Positions 36,095-44,914 of a stretch of 64,000 bases of DNA are shown here, one piece after another (position 1 is the stretch's first letter; the number at the start of each line of letters is the position of its first letter). The notes below the pieces were generated by a model that searched no databases, was not told where the DNA came from, and saw nothing but the letters and a program-made list of their open reading frames with translations. The DNA is from Bradyrhizobium sp. SZCCT0231 (GTDB lineage: Bacteria > Pseudomonadota > Alphaproteobacteria > Rhizobiales > Xanthobacteraceae): contig NZ_JAFCKP010000017.1 of assembly GCF_018130245.1 (NCBI RefSeq), positions 106,954 to 170,953 on the forward strand. Direction: 5' to 3'. The position numbers and the translations under genes were made by a program.

Positions 36095-36112
36095 CGCCCG
36101 AGCATAACCAAT

Positions 36113-37306
36113 TTAGGCCGCGACGACAGCCTCGCGCGGCGCGACCATCGCTGTGAGCAGCCGCGTCGCATCGGTGAGATGCACGAGCTTGCCGCCTGAG
36201 ATCACCGCGATCAGCCGCGGCCGCAGCTTCACGCTGTCGTCGACGAGCAGAATGTCAGCGCGGCGTCCCTCCGCAAGCAGGCCGCGATCGGTGAGGCCGG
36301 TCGCGCGCGCCGGGCCGGCGGAGACCAAATCCCAGGCCGCTGCCAGCGGCACCACGCCATCGGCCGCGAGGCGGAACGCGGCGAGCAGCTGCGCCGGATA
36401 ATAATAGTCCGACGCCAGCACCGAGCAGAGCCCCTTGGCAATCATGTCGGAGGCCCTGGTCCAGCCGGTGTGGCTGCCGCCGCGCACGACGTTCGGCGCG
36501 CCATAGACGATGGCATCGCCGTGGCTCGCTGCCGCCCGCGCCGTCTCCTCGTTGATCGGAAACTCCGCGATGTCAGCGCCGAGCTCGCGAAACTCCCGTC
36601 GCATCGCCGGCGTCGCGTCATCGTGCGAGAGCATCCGCACCTCCGCCGCGCGGGCAGAAGCGGCCAGGCGCGACACCGAAGCGGGAACCTTGTCGGCGCG
36701 CGAGATCACGCGTTCGACCAGCCGGTCGAATTCTTCGCTCGACAGGCCGGTGCGCTCCACCATGCGGTTGCGCTTGCGCGGTTTGGCCATGTCAGCGACG
36801 GTGCCGTCCATGTGGTCGTTGAAGGCGAACAGGTCGACGCGGCCCTCGGCGAGCCACTGGGCGATCTCGGCCTCGGCGTCGAGATTGTAGGTCTCGTGGC
36901 GCAGATGGAAGCGGGTGTCGGCAGCGAATTGCGGGCGCTGCCGCTCGATCGCCTCCATCAGGCCACGTGCATTGTCGGCGCTGCGCAGGCCTGGCTCCCA
37001 GGAGCAGGTCGTGGCGTGAAAGACGGTGGTGATGCCGTTGCTGATCGCCTGGCGGTCGCTGTCGGCGAGCGCGACATCGATCGGGAAATCGACGCCGGCG
37101 CGCGGCATCATCTGCCGCTCGAAGGCATCGCCATGCAGATCGACGATGCCGGGCAGCACCAGCAGGTCGCGGGCATCGATCGCCAGCCGCGCACGGCCGC
37201 AAGAAGCATCGACCTCTGCAATGTCCGTTCCGGACACGAGAAGCGAGGCTTCGACGAGCTCGGCGCCGATCAGGGCCCGGCCGCCTTCGAGAAAAATGTC
37301 TGTCAC
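36113..37306 (-). CDS. phnM: PhnM-like amidohydrolase (paralogue of the second phnM)
   Basis: The 397-residue protein is an amidohydrolase-superfamily PhnM: metal site [19 protein letters not shown], then [45 protein letters not shown] and [13 protein letters not shown], the last shared almost exactly with the second PhnM at 47317. PhnM hydrolyses alpha-D-ribose 1-methylphosphonate 5-triphosphate to the 5-phosphate plus pyrophosphate. The GTG start overlaps the acetyltransferase stop by four bases. Having two diverged PhnM proteins in one locus suggests different substrates or division of labour. Confidence 0.88.
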   Translation of the reverse strand: MTDIFLEGGRALIGAELVEASLLVSGTDIAEVDASCGRARLAIDARDLLVLPGIVDLHGDAFERQMMPRAGVDFPIDVALADSDRQAISNGITTVFHATTCSWEPGLRSADNARGLMEAIERQRPQFAADTRFHLRHETYNLDAEAEIAQWLAEGRVDLFAFNDHMDGTVADMAKPRKRNRMVERTGLSSEEFDRLVERVISRADKVPASVSRLAASARAAEVRMLSHDDATPAMRREFRELGADIAEFPINEETARAAASHGDAIVYGAPNVVRGGSHTGWTRASDMIAKGLCSVLASDYYYPAQLLAAFRLAADGVVPLAAAWDLVSAGPARATGLTDRGLLAEGRRADILLVDDSVKLRPRLIAVISGGKLVHLTDATRLLTAMVAPREAVVAA

Positions 37307-37971
37307 GCGACCGCGCTTCGTTTGCTGGGAGAATTGGCGAGAAAGCTCGTCCGTGCTTCGTATGTCGACAGAAAATCTTCAATCCCGAGCCTGCGGAAAT
37401 CGGGCAGCGCCTCGCGCAATTTGTCGTGATCCCAGTCCCACCAGGCGAGCTTCGCGAGGCGCCCGGCGATCTCCTCCGAGAACCGCCGCCGCACGATGCG
37501 GGCCGGATTGCCGGCGACGATGGTGTAGGCCGGCACGTCCTTGGTGACGATGGCGCCGGCGGCGATCACCGCGCCGGTGCCGATGTTGCGGCCCGGCAGC
37601 ACGATCGCGCCATGGCCGATCCAGACGTCATGGCCGATATGGACGTGATGCTGGCGCCGCCAGTCGAAGAACTCGGCATCGTCGCTCTCGCCTTCGAAAT
37701 AGGCGCTGGAACGATAGGTGAAGTGCGCCTGCGTCGCGCGGTGCATCGGATGGTTGCCTGGATTGATGCGCGTCATCGCCGCGATCGAGCAGAACTTTCC
37801 GATGGTGCTGTAGGTGATCTGCGAATTGTTCACGACATAGGAGTAGTCGCCCATCGTCACTTCATGCAGGATCGTGCGCGCGCCGACCTCGGTATAGGCG
37901 CCGAGCCTGGTGTCATGCAGCTTGGCCGAGGGATCGATGGTCGGCTGAACCGAGAGGGCTTTGGCGGCCAT
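37303..37971 (-). CDS. Phosphonate-locus hexapeptide-repeat acetyltransferase
   Basis: The 222-residue left-handed beta-helix protein has hexapeptide repeats ([22 protein letters not shown]), the active-site loop [27 protein letters not shown] with its histidines, and [18 protein letters not shown] then [17 protein letters not shown], typical of chloramphenicol-type acetyltransferases. This kind of protein is a recurrent member of phn clusters and may acetylate aminoalkylphosphonates as PhnO does. The ATG at 37971 is followed by a family-like N-terminus. It is first in a three-gene minus-strand operon behind a Pho box. Confidence 0.85.
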   Translation of the reverse strand: MAAKALSVQPTIDPSAKLHDTRLGAYTEVGARTILHEVTMGDYSYVVNNSQITYSTIGKFCSIAAMTRINPGNHPMHRATQAHFTYRSSAYFEGESDDAEFFDWRRQHHVHIGHDVWIGHGAIVLPGRNIGTGAVIAAGAIVTKDVPAYTIVAGNPARIVRRRFSEEIAGRLAKLAWWDWDHDKLREALPDFRRLGIEDFLSTYEARTSFLANSPSKRSAVA

Positions 37972-38028
37972 GTTGCATCCGAAGTGCGAGGGCGGGCGTT
38001 TCTCTTCGAGCGGCTTGATGACGATGTC

Positions 38029-38046
38029 ATGACGCCGAGATGACAG
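38029..38046 (-). promoter_or_regulatory. Pho box for the acetyltransferase-phnM-DUF1045 arm
   Basis: On the minus strand CTGTCAT-CTCG-GCGTCAT matches the PhoB consensus (two CTGTCAT units 11 bases apart) with two mismatches. A CATCAA-like -10 lies about ten bases further, and the gene starts about 58 bases downstream. Confidence 0.65.
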
Positions 38047-38083
38047 GGGATGAGGTGTGCAGGATCGCCGCACTGCAGCGGCG

Positions 38084-38101
38084 CTGTCACACAAGTGTTA
38101 A
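38084..38101 (+). promoter_or_regulatory. Weaker Pho box for phnC-D-E1-E2
   Basis: CTGTCAC-ACAA-GTGTTAA has a good first unit and a degenerate second unit at the correct 11-base period. It lies 44 bases upstream of the phnC ATG on the plus strand. Divergent placement with the stronger box at 38029-38046 supports the reading. Confidence 0.45.
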
Positions 38102-38144
38102 GCATGGACGTTAGCGGTTGGCTCCAGCTACTCTGGAGCCCTGC

Positions 38145-38954
<810 letters not shown>

Positions 38955-39017
38955 GCCGCGCCGCATCTTTTGTTGCCAGTATTGCGTCAACCGACCCCAA
39001 CCGATGAAGAGGGTATC

Positions 39018-39953
39018 ATGTTCACTCGCAGACTAGTTCTTGCCGGCGCCGCCGCGCTCGCGTTCACCGCCTCGGCCTCCGCTGAGGACTGGAAGGCCAA
39101 ATATCCCGAGCTGACCTTCGCGGTCGTCCCGGCCGAGAACGCCTCCGGCGTCACCGAGCGCTGGGCGCCGTTCGTGAGCTATCTCTCCAAGGAGCTCGGC
39201 GTGAAGGTCACGCTGCGCATCGCCAACGATTATGCCGCCGTCATCGAAGGCCAGCGCGCCGGCAATATCCACATCGCGAGCTACGGCTCGGCCTCGTTCG
39301 CCCGCGCCCGCCTGACCGGCGTCAAGACCGACGCCTTCGCCAACGACATCAACGCCGACGGCTCGACCGGCTATTACTCGGTGTTCTTCGTCAAGGCGAG
39401 CAACGCCTACAAGAAGGTCGATGACCTCAAGGGCAAGAACCTCGGCCTCGTCGACCCGAACTCGACCTCCGGCAACAACGTGCCGCGCTTCGAGCTCGAC
39501 AAGATGGGCATCCACGATGCCGACGGCTATTTCGGCAAGGTCGTCTTCACCGGCAGCCACGAGAACGCGATGCTGGCGCTGGCGCAGGGCACGGTCGACG
39601 TCGCCGCCAACCAGTGGACCAGCGACGACGATTCCACGCTGGCGCAGATGCTGACCAAGGGCATGCTGAAGAACGCCGACGGCTCGGCGATGAAGAAGGA
39701 CGATTTCCGCATCATCCACAAGTCGGCGCCGATCATCAACGGGCCCTATGCCTACAATTCCGACCTGCCGGAAGACGCCAAGGCCGCCATTGCCAAGGCG
39801 TTCTTCGACGCGCCGGCCAAGGACAAGGCCGCGTTCGATCGTCTGTCCGACGGCCAGAAGAAGGGTTTTCATCCCGCCACCACCAAGGACTGGGATGGCA
39901 CGATCGAGCTGATCAAGTTCGTCGACGCGCTGCGTAAAAAGAAGGCGTCCTGA
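39018..39953 (+). CDS. phnD: Phosphonate ABC transporter substrate-binding protein
   Basis: The 311-residue periplasmic protein has a signal peptide (MFTRRLVLAGAAALAFTASASA) and PhnD motifs: LTFAVVPAENASGVTERWAPF, IASYGSASFARARLTG, YYSVFFVKASNAYK, LVDPNSTSGNNVPRFEL and VAANQWTSDDD. It captures phosphonates for the PhnC/PhnE transporter. It is 63 bases from phnC and followed by a strong terminator-like hairpin. Confidence 0.94.
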   Translation: MFTRRLVLAGAAALAFTASASAEDWKAKYPELTFAVVPAENASGVTERWAPFVSYLSKELGVKVTLRIANDYAAVIEGQRAGNIHIASYGSASFARARLTGVKTDAFANDINADGSTGYYSVFFVKASNAYKKVDDLKGKNLGLVDPNSTSGNNVPRFELDKMGIHDADGYFGKVVFTGSHENAMLALAQGTVDVAANQWTSDDDSTLAQMLTKGMLKNADGSAMKKDDFRIIHKSAPIINGPYAYNSDLPEDAKAAIAKAFFDAPAKDKAAFDRLSDGQKKGFHPATTKDWDGTIELIKFVDALRKKKAS

Positions 39954-39973
39954 GTCTTCGGGACGATGCACCT

Positions 39974-40005
39974 GAGCCGGGTCCCAAGGACCCGGCTCTT
40001 TCTTT
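39974..40005 (+). terminator. Intrinsic terminator between phnD and phnE1
   Basis: GAGCCGGGTCC-CAA-GGACCCGGCTC is a perfect 11-bp stem with a 3-base loop, followed directly by TTTCTTT. It lies 20 bases after the phnD stop and 20 bases before the phnE1 start, inside the transport operon. It would end part of the transcripts after phnD, raising binding-protein mRNA relative to permease mRNA, or stabilise the 3' end of phnCD mRNA. Confidence 0.85.
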
Positions 40006-40025
40006 GACGGGACCTGTTTCGAGCG

Positions 40026-40910
40026 ATGACGACAGCGGTTTCGATCCTCCCCGAGCAGCAGCTCGCCGTGCTCAACGCTGCCTATCGCCAGGCGGTTTCG
40101 CGCAGGCGGCTTCGTCTCCTGTTGGGAGCCGCGATCTTTGCTGCCGCGCTGGTTCTCGCCGCGATCGGCGCCGAAGTGAATTTGCGCACGCTGTTCACCT
40201 ATTTCGGCAACTTCATCAGCTATTTCGACCGCATCCTCACCCTCGACAACGGCCAGCGGGTCTGGACCGATGTCGGCGAGTGGTTCTGGGGTTGGCGCAA
40301 ATGGCTGAAGATGCTGGGTGAGACGCTGCTGATCTCCTATGTCGGCACGCTGATCGGCGCGACTTTCGCATTCTGCCTCAATTTTTTCGCGGCCGAGAAC
40401 ACCTCGCCGGCGCCCTGGCTGCGCTTTACCGTGCGGCGCCTGCTCGAATTCGCCCGCACCGTCCCGGGCATCGTCTTCGCGCTGGTCTTCGTCATCGCAT
40501 TCGGGCTCGGGCCGATGGCAGGCGTGCTCGCGATCGCGATCCACTCCACCGGCGCACTGGGAAAACTGTTCTCCGAGATCGTCGAGAATGCCGACATGAA
40601 GCCGGTCGAGGGTATCCGCTCGACCGGAGCGAGCTGGCTGTCCTGCATGCGTTTTGCGATCGTGCCGCAGGTGACCGCCGGCTATGCCAGCTATGCGCTG
40701 CTGCGCTTCGAGATCAATGTCCGCGAAGCCTCCGTGATGGGCTTTGTCGGCGCCGGCGGCATCGGCCAGGAGCTCGTCGTCGCCATCCGCAAGTTCTATT
40801 ATTCGGACGTCAGCGCCATCCTGCTCACCATCATCGTCACGGTCTTCATCATCGACATCACCACCGGCTGGCTGCGCGGCCGCCTGTTCGGCAAGGAGGC
40901 GCGGGCGTGA
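40026..40910 (+). CDS. phnE: Phosphonate ABC transporter permease PhnE1
   Basis: The 294-residue permease has FFAAENTSPAPWLRFTVRRLLEFARTVPGIVFALVFVIAFGLGPMAGVLAI in outline and the EAA-type loop KPVEGIRSTGASWLSCMRFAIVPQ, both typical for PhnE. A long N-terminal arm with one helix (LLLGAAIFAAALVLAAIGA) precedes the core. It overlaps the next permease by GTGA. Confidence 0.93.
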   Translation: MTTAVSILPEQQLAVLNAAYRQAVSRRRLRLLLGAAIFAAALVLAAIGAEVNLRTLFTYFGNFISYFDRILTLDNGQRVWTDVGEWFWGWRKWLKMLGETLLISYVGTLIGATFAFCLNFFAAENTSPAPWLRFTVRRLLEFARTVPGIVFALVFVIAFGLGPMAGVLAIAIHSTGALGKLFSEIVENADMKPVEGIRSTGASWLSCMRFAIVPQVTAGYASYALLRFEINVREASVMGFVGAGGIGQELVVAIRKFYYSDVSAILLTIIVTVFIIDITTGWLRGRLFGKEARA

Positions 40911-41755
40911 CGAAGCCGCAGGAAGTCGATGCCGCGCAGATTCGCGCGCGCTACCCCGACGTGTTCGACCGGCCGGCCTCGGCGCGGCTCGCGACGCCGG
41001 CGATGATCGTCGCGGCGTTCGCGATCCTCATCTACGGGCTCGTCGATCTCGACTTCTCGCCGTCGCGCTTCTTCGCCGGCCTCAGCCAGCTCGGCTGGAT
41101 CACATTGATGATGATCCCGCCCGATCCCGGCTCGTCGCTGCCGGTCTATCTGAAGGCGCTCGGCGAGACGCTGTCGATCGCGCTGCTCGGCACGACGCTG
41201 GCTGCCGTGTTCGCGCTGCCTGTCAGCCTGCTGGCCGCGCGCAACATCGTGCCGTCGAACATCCTGCGCTTCCCGATCCGCCGCTTCCTCGATTCGATCC
41301 GCGGCGTCGACACGCTGATCTGGGCGCTGGTGTGGATCAACGTGGTCGGCCTCGGTCCGTTCGCCGGCGTGCTCGCCATCGCGGTGTCGGATTTCGGCGC
41401 CTTCGGCAAGCTGTTCTCGGAGGCGATCGAAGGTGCCGACCAGAAGCAGGTCGAGGGCATCCGCGCCTCCGGCGGCAGCGCGCTGCACGAGATTCGCTTC
41501 GGCCTGCTGCCGCAGGTGCTGCCCGTGATCGCCGGGCAGGTGCTCTATTTCATCGAATCCAACACCCGCTCGGCCACCATCATCGGCATCGTCGGCGCCG
41601 GTGGCATCGGCCTTCAGCTCGCCGAGCAGATCCGCGTGCTGGAATGGCAGAAGGTATCGTTCCTGATCCTGATGATCCTGGTCGCGGTCGCCGCGATCGA
41701 TTTCATCTCCGGCAAGCTGCGCTTTGCGATCATCGGGCGCAGGGCGGCGGCCTGA
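40907..41755 (+). CDS. phnE: Phosphonate ABC transporter permease PhnE2
   Basis: The 282-residue permease starts at a GTG overlapping the PhnE1 stop. PhnE motifs are LLAARNIVPSNILRFPIRRFLDSIRGVDTLIWALVWINVVGLGPFAGVLAIAV in outline and the loop KQVEGIRASGGSALHEIRFGLLPQVLP. The second permease is more divergent than the first; two PhnE subunits presumably form a heterodimer. Confidence 0.93.
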   Translation: MTKPQEVDAAQIRARYPDVFDRPASARLATPAMIVAAFAILIYGLVDLDFSPSRFFAGLSQLGWITLMMIPPDPGSSLPVYLKALGETLSIALLGTTLAAVFALPVSLLAARNIVPSNILRFPIRRFLDSIRGVDTLIWALVWINVVGLGPFAGVLAIAVSDFGAFGKLFSEAIEGADQKQVEGIRASGGSALHEIRFGLLPQVLPVIAGQVLYFIESNTRSATIIGIVGAGGIGLQLAEQIRVLEWQKVSFLILMILVAVAAIDFISGKLRFAIIGRRAAA

Positions 41756-41763
41756 TCGCAGGT

Positions 41764-41858
41764 GCCGTAGGGTGGGCAAAGCGTAGCGTGCCCACCACTT
41801 TTACTGATCGAGAAAGATCGTGGGCACGGCGCAAGTGCGCCTTTGCCCACCCTACGGC
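41764..41858. repeat. Palindromic repeat family A, copy 1
   Basis: GCCGTAGGGTGGGCAAAG (41764-41781) and its exact reverse complement (41841-41858) enclose further paired stretches (GTGCCCAC and GTGGGCAC). The element sits between the convergent phnE2 and phnF genes, where it may also end transcription. A second, inverted copy lies at 49777-49869. Confidence 0.85.
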
Positions 41859-41881
41859 TCCGGTTTTGTGGAGAGGGTCCC

Positions 41882-42610
41882 CTACGACTCCACCAGAAAC
41901 TCCACCCGCTCCGCGGCAAACCGCGAGTGCTTCGTCACCAGCGGCTTGCCCGTGAGGTCGTGGTCGGTGGCGTCCACCACCAGGATCGGCCGCCCCAGCG
42001 CCAGATCGAGCCGTGCGGCGTCGGTGGCGTCGACGATGCCGGCGGTGATTCGGGTCGCGCCGCGGCGATAATCGCGCACGCCATAATGTGCGAGCAGTTT
42101 CGTCATCGAGCGCGTCGCCGCGAACACGGCGCCCGCATCCGGAAACAGGTCCGCCGATAGCCATGTGGTGGAAACACAGATCGGCGTGCGGTCGGCGAGG
42201 CGGATCGCTTCGATCCGCACCAAGGGCGCGCCGGTCTTCAATCCCAGCTCCCGCGCGAGCTCGCGCGTCGCGACGTCACCGGTCGCCTCGATCAGCCGGC
42301 CATGCGGCTCACGGCCCTCAGCGCCGACGATCTCGGAGAAACGCGTGCGCGAGCGCAAGGGATAGGCGAGCTTCTGCGCCTCGACATAGGTTCCGCTGCC
42401 GCGCTCGGCGCGCACGAGGCCGCGCTCGGCAAGGGCTGCCAGCGCGCGCCGCACGGTGTGGCGGTTGACGCGATAGGTTTCGGCGATCTCCATCTCGCCC
42501 GGCAGCTTGTCGCCCGCGGCAAAGCGGCCGTCGGCGATGCCGCGCTCGATGCCGTCGGCGACGAGGCGCCACAGCGCGACGCCCGAAGAGGCTGTGTCCT
42601 GCATGCTCAT
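41882..42610 (-). CDS. phnF: Phosphonate metabolism regulator PhnF (GntR family, UTRA domain)
   Basis: The 242-residue protein has a GntR/HutC winged helix (LPGEMEIAETYRVNRHTVRRALAALAERGLVRAERGSGTYV in outline, residues ~36-76) and a C-terminal UTRA ligand domain (~95-240, with RIEAIRLADRTPICVSTTWL). PhnF proteins repress phn genes until a phosphonate-related ligand binds. It is divergent from phnG across 119 bases that contain a Pho box and a 28-bp palindrome, its likely operator. Confidence 0.92.
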   Translation of the reverse strand: MSMQDTASSGVALWRLVADGIERGIADGRFAAGDKLPGEMEIAETYRVNRHTVRRALAALAERGLVRAERGSGTYVEAQKLAYPLRSRTRFSEIVGAEGREPHGRLIEATGDVATRELARELGLKTGAPLVRIEAIRLADRTPICVSTTWLSADLFPDAGAVFAATRSMTKLLAHYGVRDYRRGATRITAGIVDATDAARLDLALGRPILVVDATDHDLTGKPLVTKHSRFAAERVEFLVES

Positions 42611-42643
42611 GTCGTCGGTCAGCCTAGCCCGAAAATCACATCA

Positions 42644-42677
42644 TTGTCACGAAACAGTCATGGCGCATCCGTATGAA
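42644..42677 (+). promoter_or_regulatory. Pho box and -10 element of the phnG operon
   Basis: TTGTCAC-GAAA-CAGTCAT (42644-42661) matches two PhoB units at an 11-base period with three mismatches in total. TATGAA (42672-42677) lies ten bases beyond, the usual spacing for PhoB-activated promoters, giving a start point near 42684. This excludes a phnG start at 42673 and supports the GTG at 42730. Confidence 0.65.
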
Positions 42678-42702
42678 GTTGTCTATTATCATAGACAACT
42701 TC
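42675..42702. promoter_or_regulatory. Perfect palindrome over the phnG transcription start (candidate PhnF operator)
   Basis: GAAGTTGTCTAT-TATC-ATAGACAACTTC has exact 12-bp arms around a 4-base centre. The inner GTCTAT...ATAGAC has the GT-x-TA/TA-x-AC layout of HutC/GntR operators. It overlaps the -10 element and predicted start point, so a bound repressor would block transcription even when PhoB is active. Confidence 0.75.
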
Positions 42703-42729
42703 GATGCGGCAAGTTCTGTAGAAGGCTCG

Positions 42730-43194
42730 GTGGACCAGGTGACCCAGCACAATACCCAGCAAGCCCAGCGCAAGGCCGCGATGGCGGTGCTGGCGCACGC
42801 GGAGGCGGGCGAGATCGCCGCTCGCCTCCGCGATCTCACTCTGCCGGCCCATCAGGATTTGCGCACGCCCGAAAACGGGCTCGTCATGCTGCGCGGCCGG
42901 GTCGGCGGCGACGGCGCGCCGTTCAATCTCGGCGAAGCCACGGTGTCGCGCGCCGCGGTGCGGCTTGCGAGCGGCGAGGTCGGGTTCGGCTACACGCTCG
43001 GCCGTGACGGTGAGAAGGCGCGGCTGATCGCGCTGTGCGATGCGCTGGTGCAGTCCCGCGATTTCGGTGGGCTCGTCGAGCGTAGTGTTATCGCGCCGTT
43101 GCGCGAGCGGCTTATGGTCAAGCGCGAGCAGGCGGCGGCCGAGACCGCCGCGACGAAGGTTGATTTCTACACCATGGTGCGTGGTGAGGGGTGA
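42730..43194 (+). CDS. phnG: C-P lyase subunit PhnG
   Basis: The 154-residue protein has the PhnG pattern: QQAQRKAAMAVLAHAEAGEI near the N-terminus, RTPENGLVMLRGRVGGDGAPFNLGEATVSRAAVRL, GFGYTLGRDGEKARLIALCDAL. PhnG is part of the PhnGHIJ core complex of carbon-phosphorus lyase. The GTG at 42730 has AGAAGG upstream; an ATG at 42673 lies inside the operator and before the predicted transcription start. Confidence 0.93.
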   Translation: MDQVTQHNTQQAQRKAAMAVLAHAEAGEIAARLRDLTLPAHQDLRTPENGLVMLRGRVGGDGAPFNLGEATVSRAAVRLASGEVGFGYTLGRDGEKARLIALCDALVQSRDFGGLVERSVIAPLRERLMVKREQAAAETAATKVDFYTMVRGEG

Positions 43195-43198
43195 GATC

Positions 43199-43807
43199 AT
43201 GACCACGATTGCGGAGCTGCCACCGGGTTTCGCCGACAAGGTGTTGTCGGCGCAATCGACCTTTCGCTCGGTCATGGACGCGATGGCACGGCCTGGCTCG
43301 GTTCAGCGCATCGTGCCGATGGCGGGGACGCCAGGGCCGATGATGCGAGGCACAGCCGCGATCGCGCTGACGCTGTTCGACCACGATACGCCGCTCTGGC
43401 TCGATGCGCGGATGGCGGAGAGCTCGGACGTGGTGAAATGGCTGAAGTTTCACACCGGCGCGCCGGTCGTGCGGGATTGCTCGATCGCGAGCTTCGCGGT
43501 GATCGGCGACGGCGCGGCGCTTCCGCCGCTCGATCGCTTTGCGCTCGGCACGAGCGAGTATCCGGACCGTTCGACTACGGTGATCGTTCAGGTCGATAGC
43601 CTGGTCTCGGGGCGCGGCTTCGAGCTGCGCGGCCCCGGCATCGATGGGGTCGCCACGCTGCAGGCGTCGGTCAAGCCTTTCGACCTGTTCGAGCGCCTGC
43701 ATATGAACGAAGCGCTGTTTCCGCGCGGTATCGATGTGGTGCTGGTCGCCGATGATGCCGTGGTTGCGATCCCCCGCACCACGCGCGTCGTGAGCAAGGG
43801 AAGCTGA
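43199..43807 (+). CDS. phnH: C-P lyase subunit PhnH
   Basis: The 202-residue protein has PhnH features: QSTFRSVMDAMARPGSVQR, ALTLFDHDTPLWLD, FALGTSEYPDRSTTVIVQV, SGRGFELRGPGIDG and MNEALFPRGIDVVLVADD. It is a structural member of the PhnGHIJ core complex. It begins four bases after the phnG stop. Confidence 0.95.
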   Translation: MTTIAELPPGFADKVLSAQSTFRSVMDAMARPGSVQRIVPMAGTPGPMMRGTAAIALTLFDHDTPLWLDARMAESSDVVKWLKFHTGAPVVRDCSIASFAVIGDGAALPPLDRFALGTSEYPDRSTTVIVQVDSLVSGRGFELRGPGIDGVATLQASVKPFDLFERLHMNEALFPRGIDVVLVADDAVVAIPRTTRVVSKGS

Positions 43808-43810
43808 AGC

Positions 43811-44914
43811 ATGTATGTCGCAGTCAAAGGCGGCGAACGCGCCATCGAGAACGCCCATCGCCTGCTCGCAAATGCGCGGCGCGGCGACCAAAGCGTTCCG
43901 GAGGTCACCCTCGACCAGATCTCGGAGCAGCTTGGACTCGCCGTCGACCGCGTCATGAGCGAAGGCTCGCTCTATGACCGCGAGCTCGCGGCGCTCGCGA
44001 TCAAGCAGGCGCGCGGCGATCTGATCGAGGCGATCTTCCTGGTTCGCGCCTTCCGTGCCACCCTGCCTCGCTTCGGCGCCAGCGAGCCGGTCGATACCGG
44101 CGCCATGCGGGTGCAACGGCGGGTGTCCTCGACCTTCAAGGACATCCCCGGCGGGCAGATCCTCGGGCCGACCTTCGACTACACACACCGCCTGCTCGAC
44201 CCCTCGCTCGCCGAAGGTTTTGTGCCGGAGACACCGGCGACGGCTGAAGCCTCGACCGCGCCGACGCCCCGCGTCACCGACATTCTTGGACGCGACGGCC
44301 TGATCGAATCCTCGCCAGAGGCCGAGGACGGCGCCAGCGTCGGCGATCTCACCCGCGAGCCGCTGAATTTTCCGGCAGACCGCGATCTGCGCCTGCAGAA
44401 CCTCGCGCGAGGCGATGAAGGGTTCTTGCTGGCGATGGGCTATTCCACCCAGCGCGGTTATGGCCGTAACCATCCCTTTGCCGGCGAGATCCGATTCGGC
44501 GAGGTCGAGGTGGAGTTCTCAGCGGAAGACGCCGGCTTCGCCGTGCCGCTCGGCGCGATCGAGCTGACCGAGTGCCAGATGGTCAATCAGTTCAAGGGTT
44601 CTGCGACCGAAGCGCCGTGCTTCACCCGCGGCTATGGCCTCGCCTTCGGCCAGAGTGAGCGCAAGACCATGTCGATGGCGCTGGTCGATCGCGCATTGCG
44701 CGCCCGTGAGCTCGGCGAGGAGGCATTGGCCCCGGCGCAAGATGAAGAATTCGTGATGTCGCATTCGGACAACGTCCAGGCGACCGGCTTCGTCGAGCAC
44801 CTGAAGCTGCCGCACTATGTCGACTTCCAGTCCGAGCTCGGCCTCTTGCGCAAGCTGCGTCAGGAGTTTGCCGATGCCAATGCGCCCGACGCCATGAAGG
44901 AGGCCGCGGAATGA
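43811..44914 (+). CDS. phnI: C-P lyase subunit PhnI (ribosyl transfer)
   Basis: The 367-residue protein begins MYVAVKGGERAIENAHRLL and has IRQARGDLIEAIFLVRAFR-type and QRRVSSTFKDIPGGQILGPTFDYTHRLLD motifs of PhnI. With PhnG, PhnH and PhnL it swaps adenine of ATP (or GTP) for the phosphonate, making ribose 1-phosphonate 5-triphosphate. A ~50-residue Thr/Pro-rich insertion (~134-175) is present. Its stop overlaps phnJ by ATGA. Confidence 0.95.
   Translation: MYVAVKGGERAIENAHRLLANARRGDQSVPEVTLDQISEQLGLAVDRVMSEGSLYDRELAALAIKQARGDLIEAIFLVRAFRATLPRFGASEPVDTGAMRVQRRVSSTFKDIPGGQILGPTFDYTHRLLDPSLAEGFVPETPATAEASTAPTPRVTDILGRDGLIESSPEAEDGASVGDLTREPLNFPADRDLRLQNLARGDEGFLLAMGYSTQRGYGRNHPFAGEIRFGEVEVEFSAEDAGFAVPLGAIELTECQMVNQFKGSATEAPCFTRGYGLAFGQSERKTMSMALVDRALRARELGEEALAPAQDEEFVMSHSDNVQATGFVEHLKLPHYVDFQSELGLLRKLRQEFADANAPDAMKEAAE

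Noticed and set aside
42673-42729. phnG start at the ATG 42673
   Set aside because: It lies before the predicted transcription start and inside the 28-bp palindrome; the GTG at 42730 with AGAAGG upstream gives the family N-terminus.
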